Shown: positions 1 through 8,969, counted from the stretch's first letter. The stretch is DNA of 64,000 nucleotides from an uncultured Clostridia bacterium (GCA_934465535.1 CAKSKV010000008.1:1-64000); one strand, 5' to 3'. Notes: a model not told the origin generated them from the letters alone. Numbers and translations: made by a program.

Positions 1-43
1 GCGTAGTATCCAAGATCATAAAGTAATATAGAATGATCAATGA

Positions 44-72
44 AGCGGTCCGCAGCAGCGGGCCGCTTTTTG
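44..72 (+). terminator. Rho-independent terminator of a gene left of the window
   Basis: A 9-bp GC-rich stem (AGCGGTCCG with CGGGCCGCT, one G-U pair) around a 6-base loop is followed by five T residues. No gene start precedes it inside the window, so it probably ends a plus-strand gene lying to the left. Confidence 0.75.
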
Positions 73-318
73 TATATTCAAAGCATCTTGCAATCGGAGG
101 AAAAGAAAGCGGGAAAAAGGGTTTGGCCGCGCTGAGAGAAATTCGCTTTAGGCAAACGAAATACGGGTAATTACGGAGGCGGCATACAGCAAATCGGTGA
201 AGGAAGTAAAAACGGAAATTCGGGCCTTGGTGCATATACAAATGCCGGCGCACGGGAAAACAGGGGCGGGAAAAGCAAAGCCTCAAAATAAGAAAGAATA
301 CAAATTTTCAATTTGCCG

Positions 319-347
319 TTGACATAATGCAAAGAGAGATATATAAT
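319..347 (+). promoter_or_regulatory. Consensus sigma-A promoter of the first TetR gene
   Basis: TTGACA at 319-324 and TATAAT at 342-347 are both perfect consensus hexamers separated by exactly 17 bases. Transcription should start near 354, inside the palindrome that follows, so this looks like a strong promoter held down by a repressor. Confidence 0.88.
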
Positions 348-348
348 G

Positions 349-372
349 TAACAGTGTTATGAAACGCTGTTA
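349..372. promoter_or_regulatory. Probable TetR operator overlapping the transcription start
   Basis: A 24-bp interrupted palindrome has half-sites TAACAGTG and CGCTGTTA (7 of 8 positions symmetrical) around an 8-base centre. It begins one base after the -10 hexamer and covers the predicted start point, the usual place for an autoregulatory TetR-family operator. Binding by the adjacent protein is inferred. Confidence 0.7.
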
Positions 373-388
373 TTTATGAGGTGAGGAA

Positions 389-1015
389 ATGGCAAAGCAG
401 ATAGAGGGCGTAGCGGAGCGGATTGTTGATGCGGCAAAGCGGGAGTTTCTTGACAAGGGCTATGTAGATGCTTCCCTGCGCACGATAGCAGCCGAGGCGG
501 ATACCAGCACAAACTCCATCTATGTGCGCTTTGGCGACAAGGAGGGGCTGTTTTCCGCCATTGTGGAGCCGGTGCTGAACGGAATGACGGAACGGTTTAT
601 CCGTATACAGGAAAAATTTCACTTGATGACACCGGAGGAGCAGGCAGAACGGATGCCCAAATACGCCGATGGCGGCACATCGGAGCTGATAGACTATATG
701 TATGAGCATTTGGATGAATTCCGGCTGCTGCTTGATGCATCCTACGGAACGCGTTTTCATAATTTTGTGGATGAGCTGGTGCGCATTGAGGTGGAATACA
801 CATACAAATTCATGGAGGCGGTGGGGTATTCCGACAAATTCGGCGACGCTGTGACGCAAAAGCTGCTGCATATTGTAACGACATCGCGCTTTGAGAGCAT
901 ATTTGAGATAATCCGCCACGGTATGAGCCGCGAGGAGGCAACGGAGTATATTGAGCTGCTGAGCCGGTATCATCGCTGCGGCTTTATTGAGATTTTCGGC
1001 AAGGGCGTGCAATAA
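389..1015 (+). CDS. TetR/AcrR family transcriptional repressor
   Basis: 208 aa, the usual length for a TetR repressor. Residues about 8-58 form the N-terminal DNA-binding domain, with the typical run AAEADTSTNSIYVRFGDKEG of helix-turn-helix plus following helix; the rest is a helical ligand-binding and dimer domain that I cannot assign to a ligand. The ATG follows a GAGGTGAGG ribosome site. It is expressed from a consensus promoter with an overlapping palindrome, and the two ABC genes starting 84 bases downstream are its likely targets. The effector is unknown. Confidence 0.9.
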   Translation: MAKQIEGVAERIVDAAKREFLDKGYVDASLRTIAAEADTSTNSIYVRFGDKEGLFSAIVEPVLNGMTERFIRIQEKFHLMTPEEQAERMPKYADGGTSELIDYMYEHLDEFRLLLDASYGTRFHNFVDELVRIEVEYTYKFMEAVGYSDKFGDAVTQKLLHIVTTSRFESIFEIIRHGMSREEATEYIELLSRYHRCGFIEIFGKGVQ

Positions 1016-1027
1016 AGATGCGTACGG

Positions 1028-1049
1028 GGCTGCCGCGCCGGCAGCCTTT
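1028..1049 (+). terminator. Short hairpin between TetR and the ABC genes
   Basis: A perfect 8-bp stem GGCTGCCG/CGGCAGCC with a 3-base loop is followed by only TTTATA. The short T run suggests a weak or leaky terminator that could reduce read-through from the repressor gene into the transporter genes. Confidence 0.45.
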
Positions 1050-1099
1050 ATAAAGACGCCGCGGTTAGGCATGGCTAACTAAAAAGGAGGTTATGATAG

Positions 1100-2842
1100 A
1101 TGAAGGAAAAGGGCCCGGTAGGGCGGATATGGGAAATGGGCGAAAAGGAGCACGACAAGCTGATCACGGCGGTGATTCTTGCGGTGCTGGGCGTTGCCTG
1201 CGGTATGGCTCCGTATTTTGCGGCGGCAAAAATCATTGTGCTGCTGCTTGCGGGGGAGAAGGCGTTTATGGTTTATCTGCCGTGGCTTCTGACGGCGTTT
1301 GGCGGTTTTCTTCTGCGCACGGTGCTGTATAACGGCGCGCTGGGGATATCCCACAGGGCAACCTTCAGCATTCTTAAGACAATTCGTGAAAAGCTGCTTG
1401 GAAAGCTGCCGCGCTTGCCGCTGGGAACGGTGATGGACACATCAAGCGGCAAGCTGAAGGAGATAATCGTGGACCAGGTGGACAGCATGGAAACCACCCT
1501 TGCGCATTTGTTTCCGGAGATGACGGCAAACATCGTTACTCCGCTGCTTACGGTTATTTATCTGTTTGTTCTTGACTGGCGTTTGGCGCTGCTTTCCCTT
1601 GCGGTGTTTCCGATTGCGTTTGTTTTTATGATGACGGTTATGGGGGGCTATGCAAAGAATTATGCAGGCGCCGTAAAGGCGACGACCGAGATGAGCAGCA
1701 CGATGATTGAGTACATAAACGGCATAGAGGTTATAAAGGCGTTTAACCAGGGCAAGGCCTCCTATACAAAGCTGACCGAGAAGGGGAGGGCAAACGCGCA
1801 GTATTATTACGATTGGATGCGACGCAGTCAGCTGGGCATGTCTATGGCGTATGCGTTTTTCCCGGCGCAGATGCTGACGATACTGCCGTTTGGATGGCTG
1901 TTTTACACACACGGCACATTAAGCGGGGCCACATTTATTACAGTGATAGTGCTTGCACTGGGCATGGCGGCCCCCATTGTGGCGGCGTTTAACTTTGTGG
2001 ACACGCTGGCGCAGGTGGGAACGACCGCCAAGCAGGTGGATGAGATACTGAAGGCCCGGGAGCAGGAGCACGGAACGCAGAGGGTTGATTTTGAAAATCA
2101 TGATATTGAGATACAAAATGTTTCCTTCGGCTATCATGACGACAAGGAAATACTGCATGGCGTGAGTTTGTCGATTCCGCAGAACACGATGACGGCGCTG
2201 GTAGGGCCGTCCGGCTCCGGGAAATCCACGCTGGCAAAGCTTATTGCGGGCTTTTGGGATGTGGAAAACGGCGATATTACGATGGGCGGGCACAGCCTAA
2301 AGGATATCCCGCTTGAGGAGCTTTACGATCAGGTGGCGTTTGTTTCGCAGGATAATTATTTGTTTGATGATACTGTACGGGAAAACATCCGTATGGGGCG
2401 CAGGGATGCCACCGATGCGGAGGTGGAGGAGGCGGCGCACAGTGCGGGCTGCGACAGCTTTATAAACGAGCTGGAGAAGGGCTTTGAAACCGTTGTAGGC
2501 GGAGGAGGCGCGCACCTTTCCGGAGGAGAGCGGCAGCGAATTGCCATTGCGCGCGCGATGCTGAAAAACGCGCCGGTGATAATCCTTGATGAGGCGACGG
2601 CGTATATCGACCCGGAGAACGAGGCGGTAATCCAGAAGGCGGTGGCAAGGCTGGTGAAGGACAAAACGGTGATAGTGATTGCGCACAGGCTTTCCACCAT
2701 AACGGGAGCGGATAATATTGCGGTGGTGAAGGACGGGCATATTGAAGCAAGCGGCAGGCACGATGAGCTGCTGGACATATGCGCGCTTTACAGAGAAATG
2801 TGGCAGGCGCATATAGGAGCAAAGGACGGTGACGCACAATGA
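1100..2842 (+). CDS. ABC exporter, fused permease-ATPase, first half of a pair
   Basis: 580 aa half-transporter. The N-terminal 310 or so residues contain about six membrane helices of the type I exporter fold. The C-terminal ATPase carries Walker A GPSGSGKS (about residue 369), signature LSGGERQ (about 473), Walker B VIILDEAT and a switch histidine in IAHRL. A GGAGG site lies about 10 bases before the ATG. It overlaps the next gene by 4 bases, so the two products probably form a heterodimer. The tandem arrangement under a TetR regulator is seen for drug, peptide and IrtAB/YbtPQ-type siderophore transporters; the substrate cannot be told from sequence. Confidence 0.9.
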   Translation: MKEKGPVGRIWEMGEKEHDKLITAVILAVLGVACGMAPYFAAAKIIVLLLAGEKAFMVYLPWLLTAFGGFLLRTVLYNGALGISHRATFSILKTIREKLLGKLPRLPLGTVMDTSSGKLKEIIVDQVDSMETTLAHLFPEMTANIVTPLLTVIYLFVLDWRLALLSLAVFPIAFVFMMTVMGGYAKNYAGAVKATTEMSSTMIEYINGIEVIKAFNQGKASYTKLTEKGRANAQYYYDWMRRSQLGMSMAYAFFPAQMLTILPFGWLFYTHGTLSGATFITVIVLALGMAAPIVAAFNFVDTLAQVGTTAKQVDEILKAREQEHGTQRVDFENHDIEIQNVSFGYHDDKEILHGVSLSIPQNTMTALVGPSGSGKSTLAKLIAGFWDVENGDITMGGHSLKDIPLEELYDQVAFVSQDNYLFDDTVRENIRMGRRDATDAEVEEAAHSAGCDSFINELEKGFETVVGGGGAHLSGGERQRIAIARAMLKNAPVIILDEATAYIDPENEAVIQKAVARLVKDKTVIVIAHRLSTITGADNIAVVKDGHIEASGRHDELLDICALYREMWQAHIGAKDGDAQ

Positions 2843-4569
2843 TAGAGGCATTTCGTAAGATTTGGCGTTTTGCGGGAAACGAAAGAAAAAACATAAATAA
2901 ATCCGTTGCAGTGGGTTTTCTCAATGCCGTATTGCAGATGTTTCAGGCGGCGGCGATATATTTTGTGGTGCTTGCGCTCACAAGCGGCGATAAGAGCGGA
3001 AAAACCGCATGGACAGCGCTTATATGTGAGCTTATTGCCGTTTTCGGCGGCGCCGTAAGCGCGAGCTTTTCAAAAATGCTGCAAACACATGCGGGCTATT
3101 TTATGGCGGCGGACCGCAGAATTTCCATTGCGGAGAGGCTGAAAAGCGTGCCGATGGGCTTTTTCAATAAAAACAGCCTCGGGCAGATATCGGGAGTGTG
3201 CACAACGGTAATAGGCAGCATAGAGAGCATGGTGCCGATGGTGCTTGTGAATATACTGGGAGGGCTTATTACCACTGCGGTATTTGCCGTGCTGATATTG
3301 GTCTTTGACTGGCGTATAGGGCTGATAGTTATTGCGGGCATTGCGCTTTATATGTGCGCGGTTTCCGCAATGGAGAAAAAGTCGGCGGCGATAGCGGAGA
3401 ACACGCAGAAATCGCAGACCGCGCTTATCGAGGCCGTGCTGGAAACGGTGCAGGGCATGAGCGTTGTAAAATCCTTCAATCTTACCGGCAAGGGGGATAA
3501 AAAGCTGAGGGATGCACTTGAGTATAACCGCCGCAGCAATGTTGAGGTGGCGGATATGCTTACGCCCTATACCGCGCTGCAGGAGGCGGTGCTTCAGGCA
3601 GCAAGCGTATGCATGATGCTGGCGGCGGTGCTTTTATGGATAAAGGGCGTTATGAGCCTTGCCGCAGCGCTTACGGCGCTTGTGATGTCCTTCCTTGTAT
3701 TTAATCAGATAAAGGCGTTCGGCATGGGCGTTTCCATGCTGCGTCTTGCGGCGGCCGCTATTGACCGCACCGAGGAGACGGAAAAAATGCCGCGTATGGA
3801 CGAAAACGGAAGGGCGCTTTCTCCGCAGAAGCATGACATTGTTTTTGACCATGTAAGCTTTTCCTATGAGCAAAGGCCTGTTCTGCAGGATATTTCCGTG
3901 ACGCTGCCCGACAGGACCACAACGGCGATAATCGGGCCCTCCGGCAGCGGAAAAACAACCTTTTGCAGCCTGATTGCCCGCTTTTGGGATACGGACAGCG
4001 GCAGCGTAAGTATAGGCGGCTGCGATGTGAAGGATTATACACTGGAGGCGCTTATGGATCAGATAAGCATGGTGTTCCAGAATGTTTATCTGTTTGCCGA
4101 CACCGTTGAAAACAACATTAAGTTCAGCAGGCCGGAGGCAACGCATGAGCAGGTAGTGCAGGCGGCAAAGGCGGCCTGCTGCGACGACTTTATTCAGGGG
4201 CTGCCCGACGGCTATAACACTGTTATCGGCGAGGGAGGGGCAAGCCTTTCCGGCGGCGAAAAGCAGCGCATTTCCATTGCGCGCGCAATGCTTAAGAATG
4301 CGCCGATAGTTATTTTGGACGAAGCCACGGCAAATGTGGACCCCGAAAACGAGGACAGGCTGCAAAAGGCAATTGAGGCCCTTACGCGCGATAAGACCAT
4401 TATTATGATAGCGCACAGACTTAAAACCGTGCGCAATGCAGATCAGATACTGGTGATTGATCACGGCCGTATCGTGCAGAAGGGAAAGCATGAGCAGCTG
4501 ATCGGCCGGTCCGGCATATATGCGGACTTTGTAGGCGGCAAGAGGCAGACCGTTGATTGGAAGCTGTAA
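2839..4569 (+). CDS. ABC exporter, fused permease-ATPase, second half of a pair
   Basis: 576 aa, same architecture as its upstream partner: about six transmembrane helices, then an ATPase domain with GPSGSGKT (about residue 367), LSGGEKQ (about 470), VILDEATANVDPENE and IAHRLKT. The ATGA overlap with the preceding gene implies translational coupling. Both halves keep a complete set of ATPase motifs, so both sites look catalytically competent, unlike heterodimers with one degenerate site. The family exports hydrophobic compounds or handles siderophores; the direction and cargo here are inferred only by family. A strong terminator follows. Confidence 0.9.
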   Translation: MIEAFRKIWRFAGNERKNINKSVAVGFLNAVLQMFQAAAIYFVVLALTSGDKSGKTAWTALICELIAVFGGAVSASFSKMLQTHAGYFMAADRRISIAERLKSVPMGFFNKNSLGQISGVCTTVIGSIESMVPMVLVNILGGLITTAVFAVLILVFDWRIGLIVIAGIALYMCAVSAMEKKSAAIAENTQKSQTALIEAVLETVQGMSVVKSFNLTGKGDKKLRDALEYNRRSNVEVADMLTPYTALQEAVLQAASVCMMLAAVLLWIKGVMSLAAALTALVMSFLVFNQIKAFGMGVSMLRLAAAAIDRTEETEKMPRMDENGRALSPQKHDIVFDHVSFSYEQRPVLQDISVTLPDRTTTAIIGPSGSGKTTFCSLIARFWDTDSGSVSIGGCDVKDYTLEALMDQISMVFQNVYLFADTVENNIKFSRPEATHEQVVQAAKAACCDDFIQGLPDGYNTVIGEGGASLSGGEKQRISIARAMLKNAPIVILDEATANVDPENEDRLQKAIEALTRDKTIIMIAHRLKTVRNADQILVIDHGRIVQKGKHEQLIGRSGIYADFVGGKRQTVDWKL

Positions 4570-4571
4570 AA

Positions 4572-4621
4572 AAATGCGGCGCAGGACAAACGATTAAGTC
4601 GGATTCCTGCGCTGCATTTGT
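4572..4621 (+). terminator. Terminator after the ABC pair
   Basis: A 15-bp stem (4572-4586 with 4605-4619, one G-U pair) around an 18-base loop ends in a T-rich run. It closes the TetR-ABC-ABC unit. Confidence 0.75.
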
Positions 4622-4701
4622 ATTAGGTAAAAGATATTAAAACAAAAGGGATAAGCTTATCAAGCTTATTTGAAAGCCCGTAAATGCAGTGCAGCGGTAT
4701 A

Positions 4702-4730
4702 TTGACATAAGGGAGAAATACTGATATAAT
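4702..4730 (+). promoter_or_regulatory. Consensus promoter of the second TetR gene
   Basis: TTGACA at 4702-4707 and TATAAT at 4725-4730 with a 17-base spacer: a second perfect sigma-A promoter. It lies immediately before a cluster of TGCA half-sites. Confidence 0.88.
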
Positions 4731-4742
4731 ATGCATTAAACA

Positions 4743-4762
4743 ATGCACATCGTATAGTGCAT
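4743..4762. promoter_or_regulatory. Probable operator of the second TetR protein
   Basis: ATGCAC and GTGCAT form a perfect inverted repeat around an 8-base centre, just downstream of the -10 hexamer. Further TGCA-containing half-sites flank it (ATGCAT next to the -10 and TTGCA near 4764). The position suggests autoregulation; which protein binds is inferred. Confidence 0.62.
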
Positions 4763-4779
4763 ATTGCAAAGGAGTTATA

Positions 4780-5412
4780 ATGGCGCCGAAAAACAAATTT
4801 ACCAAAGAGAAAATGACGGAGGCCGCCATGCAGGTGGTGCGGCAAAAGGGATACGGCGCGCTTACGGCGCAGAGCATTGCGGAGGTGCTGGGAACCTCGA
4901 CAAGGCCGGTGTTTACCTGCTTTGAAACCATGGAAAGGGTGAGGACGGAGGTATATGAGCGGGCTGCTGCGGTTTATGACGGTTATATCGAGGCGGGACT
5001 GAAGAAGGAAACCCCGTTTTTCGGAGCGGGTATGCAGTATATACGGTTTGCACGGGAGGAGCCGGAGCTTTATAGGTTTTTGTTTTTGAGTCGAAACGGG
5101 GAATATGATGCAATGAAGGCAATGCGGCATATGCAGGAGCTTGTCCGCCCGACGCTTACGGACATTTACGGCATAACCGCAGAGGAAGCGGATGTCTATT
5201 TTCGGGATATGTGGCTTGCGGCGCACAGCCTGTGCACGCTGATAGTGACCGGCGCCTGCCCGTATTCCGACCGTGAGATCGGCGGGATACTGACGGGGCT
5301 GAGCGTGAGCATATGCAAGGCAATAAAGGAGATACCGGGCTTTGCAAAAGGAGAATTTGACCGTGATGAGATATTCCGCGGGCTGACGGCCGGGCGGGGG
5401 AAGAAAAACTGA
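4780..5412 (+). CDS. TetR/AcrR family regulator
   Basis: 210 aa with an N-terminal helix-turn-helix around residues 8-50 (TAQSIAEVLGTSTRPVFTCF) and a helical C-terminal domain including MQYIRFAREEPELYRFLF, a pattern seen in a TetR subfamily with a WHG-like C-terminal domain. The ATG follows AAAGGAG. It is clearly related to the third TetR protein at 31383-31979, which has KPIFGLFENMQQVRA where this one has RPVFTCFETMERVRT. The acetyltransferase starts 2 bases after its stop, so the two are probably co-transcribed. Confidence 0.88.
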   Translation: MAPKNKFTKEKMTEAAMQVVRQKGYGALTAQSIAEVLGTSTRPVFTCFETMERVRTEVYERAAAVYDGYIEAGLKKETPFFGAGMQYIRFAREEPELYRFLFLSRNGEYDAMKAMRHMQELVRPTLTDIYGITAEEADVYFRDMWLAAHSLCTLIVTGACPYSDREIGGILTGLSVSICKAIKEIPGFAKGEFDRDEIFRGLTAGRGKKN

Positions 5413-5414
5413 AC

Positions 5415-5945
5415 ATGGAAATAATACGCCTGAAAAAAGAGGACTATGAGGGAAAAAGGTTTACCGCAAGCTATACAACGGGCGGGTATTATGACATTTG
5501 TCCCGTTGACAGCGGATTTTTGATAAAATATGTACCATTTGCGGCGCCGGAGAAAAAGACCTTTGACGATGTATTTTTCGGAGAGTGGCCGGAGGCGCCC
5601 GCGGCATTGGGTGCATTTGAGGACGGGAGGCTTACGGGCTTTGCCGAGGGCTCCATGGAAAGCCGGAACAACCGTTTCAGGATAAGCAATATTTGCGTGT
5701 TTGACGGGGAAAATCGCGGCAAAGGGATAGGCAGGGCGCTTATGGAGGCAATAATTAAGGAAGCGGAAGCCGCGGGAGCGAGGATGGCGGTGCTGGAAAC
5801 GCAGTCCTGCAACGAAGGGGCAATTGCGTTTTATAAAAAATGCGGCTTTGAGATTATAGGCTTTGACCTTTATGCCTATACCGATACGGACCCGGAACGC
5901 CGCGAGGAAAGGATGGAAATGGGAAAAAAGCTGATACGGGCATGA
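5415..5945 (+). CDS. GNAT family N-acetyltransferase
   Basis: 176 aa. The acetyl-CoA binding core is visible near residues 95-145: ENRGKGIGRALMEAIIKEA (the R/Q-x-x-G-x-G/A loop) followed by LETQSCNEGAIAFYKKCGFE, the conserved strand-helix with the catalytic-side FYxxxGF signature. The acyl acceptor is not predictable; the family acetylates antibiotics, amino groups of metabolites or proteins. It starts 2 bases after the TetR stop and overlaps the next start region, so it belongs to the TetR operon. Confidence 0.85.
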   Translation: MEIIRLKKEDYEGKRFTASYTTGGYYDICPVDSGFLIKYVPFAAPEKKTFDDVFFGEWPEAPAALGAFEDGRLTGFAEGSMESRNNRFRISNICVFDGENRGKGIGRALMEAIIKEAEAAGARMAVLETQSCNEGAIAFYKKCGFEIIGFDLYAYTDTDPERREERMEMGKKLIRA

Positions 5946-5962
5946 AGGGGGAAGAAATAATT

Positions 5963-6142
5963 ATGAAAAATATCGCTATTTATGTTCACGGCAAGGGCGG
6001 CTCTGCACAGGAGGCTGAGCATTACGGGACGCTGTTTCCCGATGCGGAGGTGACGGTTATGCCCGACGGAGAGCATTGGTTTCATACGCAGCGTCAATTG
6101 CAGTTTTTGGACAGCCGGATCACATCACGGGAGAATAAATGA
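5963..6142 (+). pseudogene. Internally deleted alpha/beta hydrolase remnant
   Basis: 59 aa from the ATG after AAGGGGGAAG (an in-frame ATG at 5942 would add 7 residues and overlap the acetyltransferase stop). The first part, NIAIYVHGKGGSAQEAEHY, is the beginning of a small serine hydrolase with its oxyanion HGKGG turn. The second part, VTVMPDGEHWFHTQRQL, is the C-terminal end with the catalytic histidine. Whole members of the family are near 190-200 residues, so roughly 130 residues, including the nucleophile serine and acid, are missing without loss of frame. Either a pseudogene or a mini-protein without hydrolase activity. Confidence 0.65.
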
Positions 6143-6189
6143 GCGTTTACCGCCTTGTGCGGCGCAGGGTAAAACGGAGGGAAAATTAA

Positions 6190-6726
6190 ATGAACACACT
6201 TAAAACCGTTCAGGTGCTTTCAAAAATGGGCAAGGTCTTAAGCAAAATAGTATTTGTTTTCTGTATTATCGGCTTTTGCGGCTGTATTGCGGGCATTTTA
6301 AGCATGGCGCTGGGCGTTCAGACGCTTAAGCTCGGCGGTGTAACGCTTAAAGGCATTCTGCAGGCAGAGAACATCAGTGAACAGGGCGTGTATGCGGCAA
6401 TGTCGGCAGGCATGGTTTTTTGCGCAGGGGAAGCGGTGCTTGCAAAATTTGCAGAGCATTATTTCAGGCGTGAGCTTTCCGACGGCACTCCGTTTACATC
6501 GGGCGGCGCAGGGGAAATGATGCGGCTGGGAATACTGGCTATCTGTATTCCTATCGGTATACAGATAATCGTGAGCATAATTTACGCAGCATCGAAGCAG
6601 GCCGTGCAGGGGATGATTGACTTTGACAGCTCCGGCTCGGTCGCGCTTGGCATTATGTTTATTGTTATGTCGGTTATCTGCCGCTGCGGAGCGGAACAAT
6701 GTGAAAAAGCTGACGAGGGAAAATGA
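6190..6726 (+). CDS. Membrane protein, DUF2975-like
   Basis: 178 aa with four predicted membrane helices: about residues 17-41, 72-92, 113-136 and 151-168. The pattern, with an FRRELSDGTPFT segment between helices two and three, matches DUF2975-type proteins, which commonly sit beside a small Cro/C1 regulator; none is found next to this copy. The ATG follows CGGAGGG. Function unknown. It lies downstream of the hydrolase remnant on the same strand and may belong to the same transcript. Confidence 0.65.
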   Translation: MNTLKTVQVLSKMGKVLSKIVFVFCIIGFCGCIAGILSMALGVQTLKLGGVTLKGILQAENISEQGVYAAMSAGMVFCAGEAVLAKFAEHYFRRELSDGTPFTSGGAGEMMRLGILAICIPIGIQIIVSIIYAASKQAVQGMIDFDSSGSVALGIMFIVMSVICRCGAEQCEKADEGK

Positions 6727-6823
6727 AGCATGCCGAGGCGGATATGCTGAAGCGAGCGGGAATTTGCGAAGGCTTTATAATGCGCTGCTATGCGCCTATT
6801 AAAAACGGATAAACGGATAAATT

Positions 6824-6900
6824 ATCCCCGGCAAATTAAAATGAACTTTCTGAAATATCGGATTTTCAGGGTTTGCATAAAAGCCGGGGATTTATTTTTT
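6824..6900. terminator. Terminator region between the DUF2975-like gene and feoB
   Basis: ATCCCCGGC (6824-6832) pairs with GCCGGGGAT (6883-6891) across a long loop that itself can fold (CTGAAATATCGGATTTTCAG), and is followed by TTATTTTTT. It sits between two convergent genes and could end transcription from the plus strand and possibly from feoB. Confidence 0.55.
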
Positions 6901-6916
6901 TCGAATGCTTTCGCTG

Positions 6917-8893
6917 TTAAAACAGCAGAAACAGCCGGTACACGGCAAAGGCTGCCGCATAGGCCGTAAGGGTTTGGAACAGGGCGGCGGCAGCAGCACG
7001 GACTGCCGAGCCCAGCTCCTTTTTCATGGCGGAGCAGGCGGCTATGCACGGCGAGTAAAGCAGGCAGAACACCATAAAGGAAACGGAGGAGGCGGGGGTA
7101 AAGCAGCCGGAAAGAATCGCGGGCAGCGCCTCCGGCGAGCCGGCTGCATATACTACCGTAAGGCAGGAAATTACGGATTCCTTGGCGGCGATGCCGGATA
7201 AAAGGCTTACGGCCGCCTGCCATGTTCCAAAGCCCAAGGGCGCAAGCAGCGGTGCAATAAGCGCGCCGGCGCGGGCAAGAAGACTCTCTGCGGGATCGGC
7301 GGCGGGAACAAAGGCGGGCGTAAAGGCGCTTAGCGTCCATATTATTACCGAAAGACAGGCAATAAGCGTTCCGGTGCGAAGGATAAAGCTGCGGCATTTC
7401 TGCCACAGATGCACAAACAGGGTGCGGATATCAGGGATGCGGTACGGCGGCAGCTCCAAAAGAAACGGCGCGCTGCCCCCGCGCAGCACGGTTTTGCGCA
7501 GGATCGCACCGTAGATCACCGCGGCCGCAACACCCAGAATATATATCCCTGCGCTTACAAAGCCGCCGGAGAACGGAAAGAAGGTACCGGCAAACAATGC
7601 ATATATGGGCATTCGTGCACAACAGCTCATAAACGGGGAAAGCAGCACGGTAGCCGTTTTTTCCTGCTGCGAGGAGGCGGTGCGTGCAGCGAAAACGGCG
7701 GGAACGGTGCAGCCAAAGCCCATTAGCATGGGTATAAACGCCTTTCCGCTCATGCCGATGCTGCGCATCGGGCCGTCTGCAAGAAAGGCGGCCCGCGCCA
7801 TAAGGCCGCTGTCCTCAAGCAGCGTAAGGAAGAGATACAATAAAGAAAGCTGGGGAATAAAGGCAAGCACCGCGCTTACGCCGCCCAGCAGCCCTTGGGA
7901 AACAAGGCGGCACAGCCAGACCGGGGCGTTTATGCCGCTCAGTGCGGCGGAGATCAGCCCCGCAAGATGTATATTAACGGCGTTTGATAAAAGCTCGCCA
8001 AGATATCGGCCCGGAGCGCCGAAAACGATAAAAAACACGCTGAACAGCACGGCCAAAAGCAAAGGAAACGCCCAAAAACGGTTAAGCACAAGGCGGTCGA
8101 GACGGTCGGTAAGAGGCTCCGAGGGATCTCCGTTAAAATAACGCTTTATCAAAAGCCCGATATACTCATATCGGTCGTGGGCAAGGGCGGCAAAGCTGTC
8201 GCCGTAAACGGAAGCCAGCGAGGAAATAAAGCTCAAAAGCTCACGGCGTACGCCGTCTTCTTCGGGGAGGGCGGCGTTATTGCCGCAGGAGGAAAGAACA
8301 TCGGAGGCAAACGCAGGCGCATTGTCCGGGCAGAAGGAGCCCGAAATGCGCAGCACCTCCCGGACGGAGGGCAGTGCGCGTATAAGATTTTCCGTCTTCG
8401 GCGTTTTGCCCATGCAGAGGAAAAGCTGCCCCTTAAGCTCCTCAAGCCCGGTTTTTTTCTTTGCGGAAATGGGCAGAGCGTCAACGCCCAGTTCCTGTGC
8501 AAGACCGGCATAGTCTATATGAACGCCGCGCTTTTCCAGCTCGTCGGACATGTTTACGGCCATAAGCACCGGAAGGCGCAGCTCACAAAGCTGAAGAGTT
8601 AAATAAAGGCTTTTTTCCGGGCAGGTGCCGTCCAGAATGTTGATTATAACATCGGGCGGCTGCTGTTCAAGATAGCTTTTTGTAATTCTTTCCTCGATAG
8701 AGTAGGGATAGAGCGAATAAATGCCGGGCAGGTCGATAAGACGGATGGTTTCTCCGTTTGCAGAAAATGTCCCCTCCTTTTTTTCCACCGTAACTCCGGC
8801 CCAGTTGCCAACATATTGCTGCTGGCCGGTAAGAGCGTTGAAAAGGGCGGTTTTACCGCAGTTCGGATTTCCGACAAGAGCGGCTGTTATCAT
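6917..8893 (-). CDS. feoB: Ferrous iron transporter FeoB
   Basis: 658 aa. Residues 1-165 or so are the cytosolic G domain with GNPNCGKT (P-loop, about 8-15), switch segment GNWAGVTVEKKEG, DLPGIYSL (G3) and NMSD (G4). The C-terminal part has the Gate-type membrane segments with conserved cysteines in MGFGCTVPAV and MSCCARMPIY. It transports Fe2+ across the cytoplasmic membrane. It is at the short end of the FeoB range and lacks a long C-terminal extension. The ATG follows AAGGAGG. It lies 76 bases after feoA on the same strand. Confidence 0.95.
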   Translation of the reverse strand: MITAALVGNPNCGKTALFNALTGQQQYVGNWAGVTVEKKEGTFSANGETIRLIDLPGIYSLYPYSIEERITKSYLEQQPPDVIINILDGTCPEKSLYLTLQLCELRLPVLMAVNMSDELEKRGVHIDYAGLAQELGVDALPISAKKKTGLEELKGQLFLCMGKTPKTENLIRALPSVREVLRISGSFCPDNAPAFASDVLSSCGNNAALPEEDGVRRELLSFISSLASVYGDSFAALAHDRYEYIGLLIKRYFNGDPSEPLTDRLDRLVLNRFWAFPLLLAVLFSVFFIVFGAPGRYLGELLSNAVNIHLAGLISAALSGINAPVWLCRLVSQGLLGGVSAVLAFIPQLSLLYLFLTLLEDSGLMARAAFLADGPMRSIGMSGKAFIPMLMGFGCTVPAVFAARTASSQQEKTATVLLSPFMSCCARMPIYALFAGTFFPFSGGFVSAGIYILGVAAAVIYGAILRKTVLRGGSAPFLLELPPYRIPDIRTLFVHLWQKCRSFILRTGTLIACLSVIIWTLSAFTPAFVPAADPAESLLARAGALIAPLLAPLGFGTWQAAVSLLSGIAAKESVISCLTVVYAAGSPEALPAILSGCFTPASSVSFMVFCLLYSPCIAACSAMKKELGSAVRAAAAALFQTLTAYAAAFAVYRLFLLF

Positions 8894-8969
8894 AAAATAT
8901 CCTCCTTATTTCCGCTGCTGCCCGTAATGTGCTGCCCGAGACGGGATGCGCGGACGCCGTATCGGAATA

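Larger units (their letters stand above)
1..388. other. Intergenic region left of the first TetR gene
   Basis: This stretch holds the terminator at 44-72 and the promoter/operator at 319-372. Between about 73 and 318 the sequence is purine-rich and I see no convincing ORF with a ribosome binding site, no tRNA and no repeat. Confidence 0.6.

Noticed and set aside
6723..6812. 29-codon ORF overlapping the end of the DUF2975-like gene
   Set aside because: No resemblance to the XRE regulator usually paired with DUF2975 and no separate ribosome site of note.
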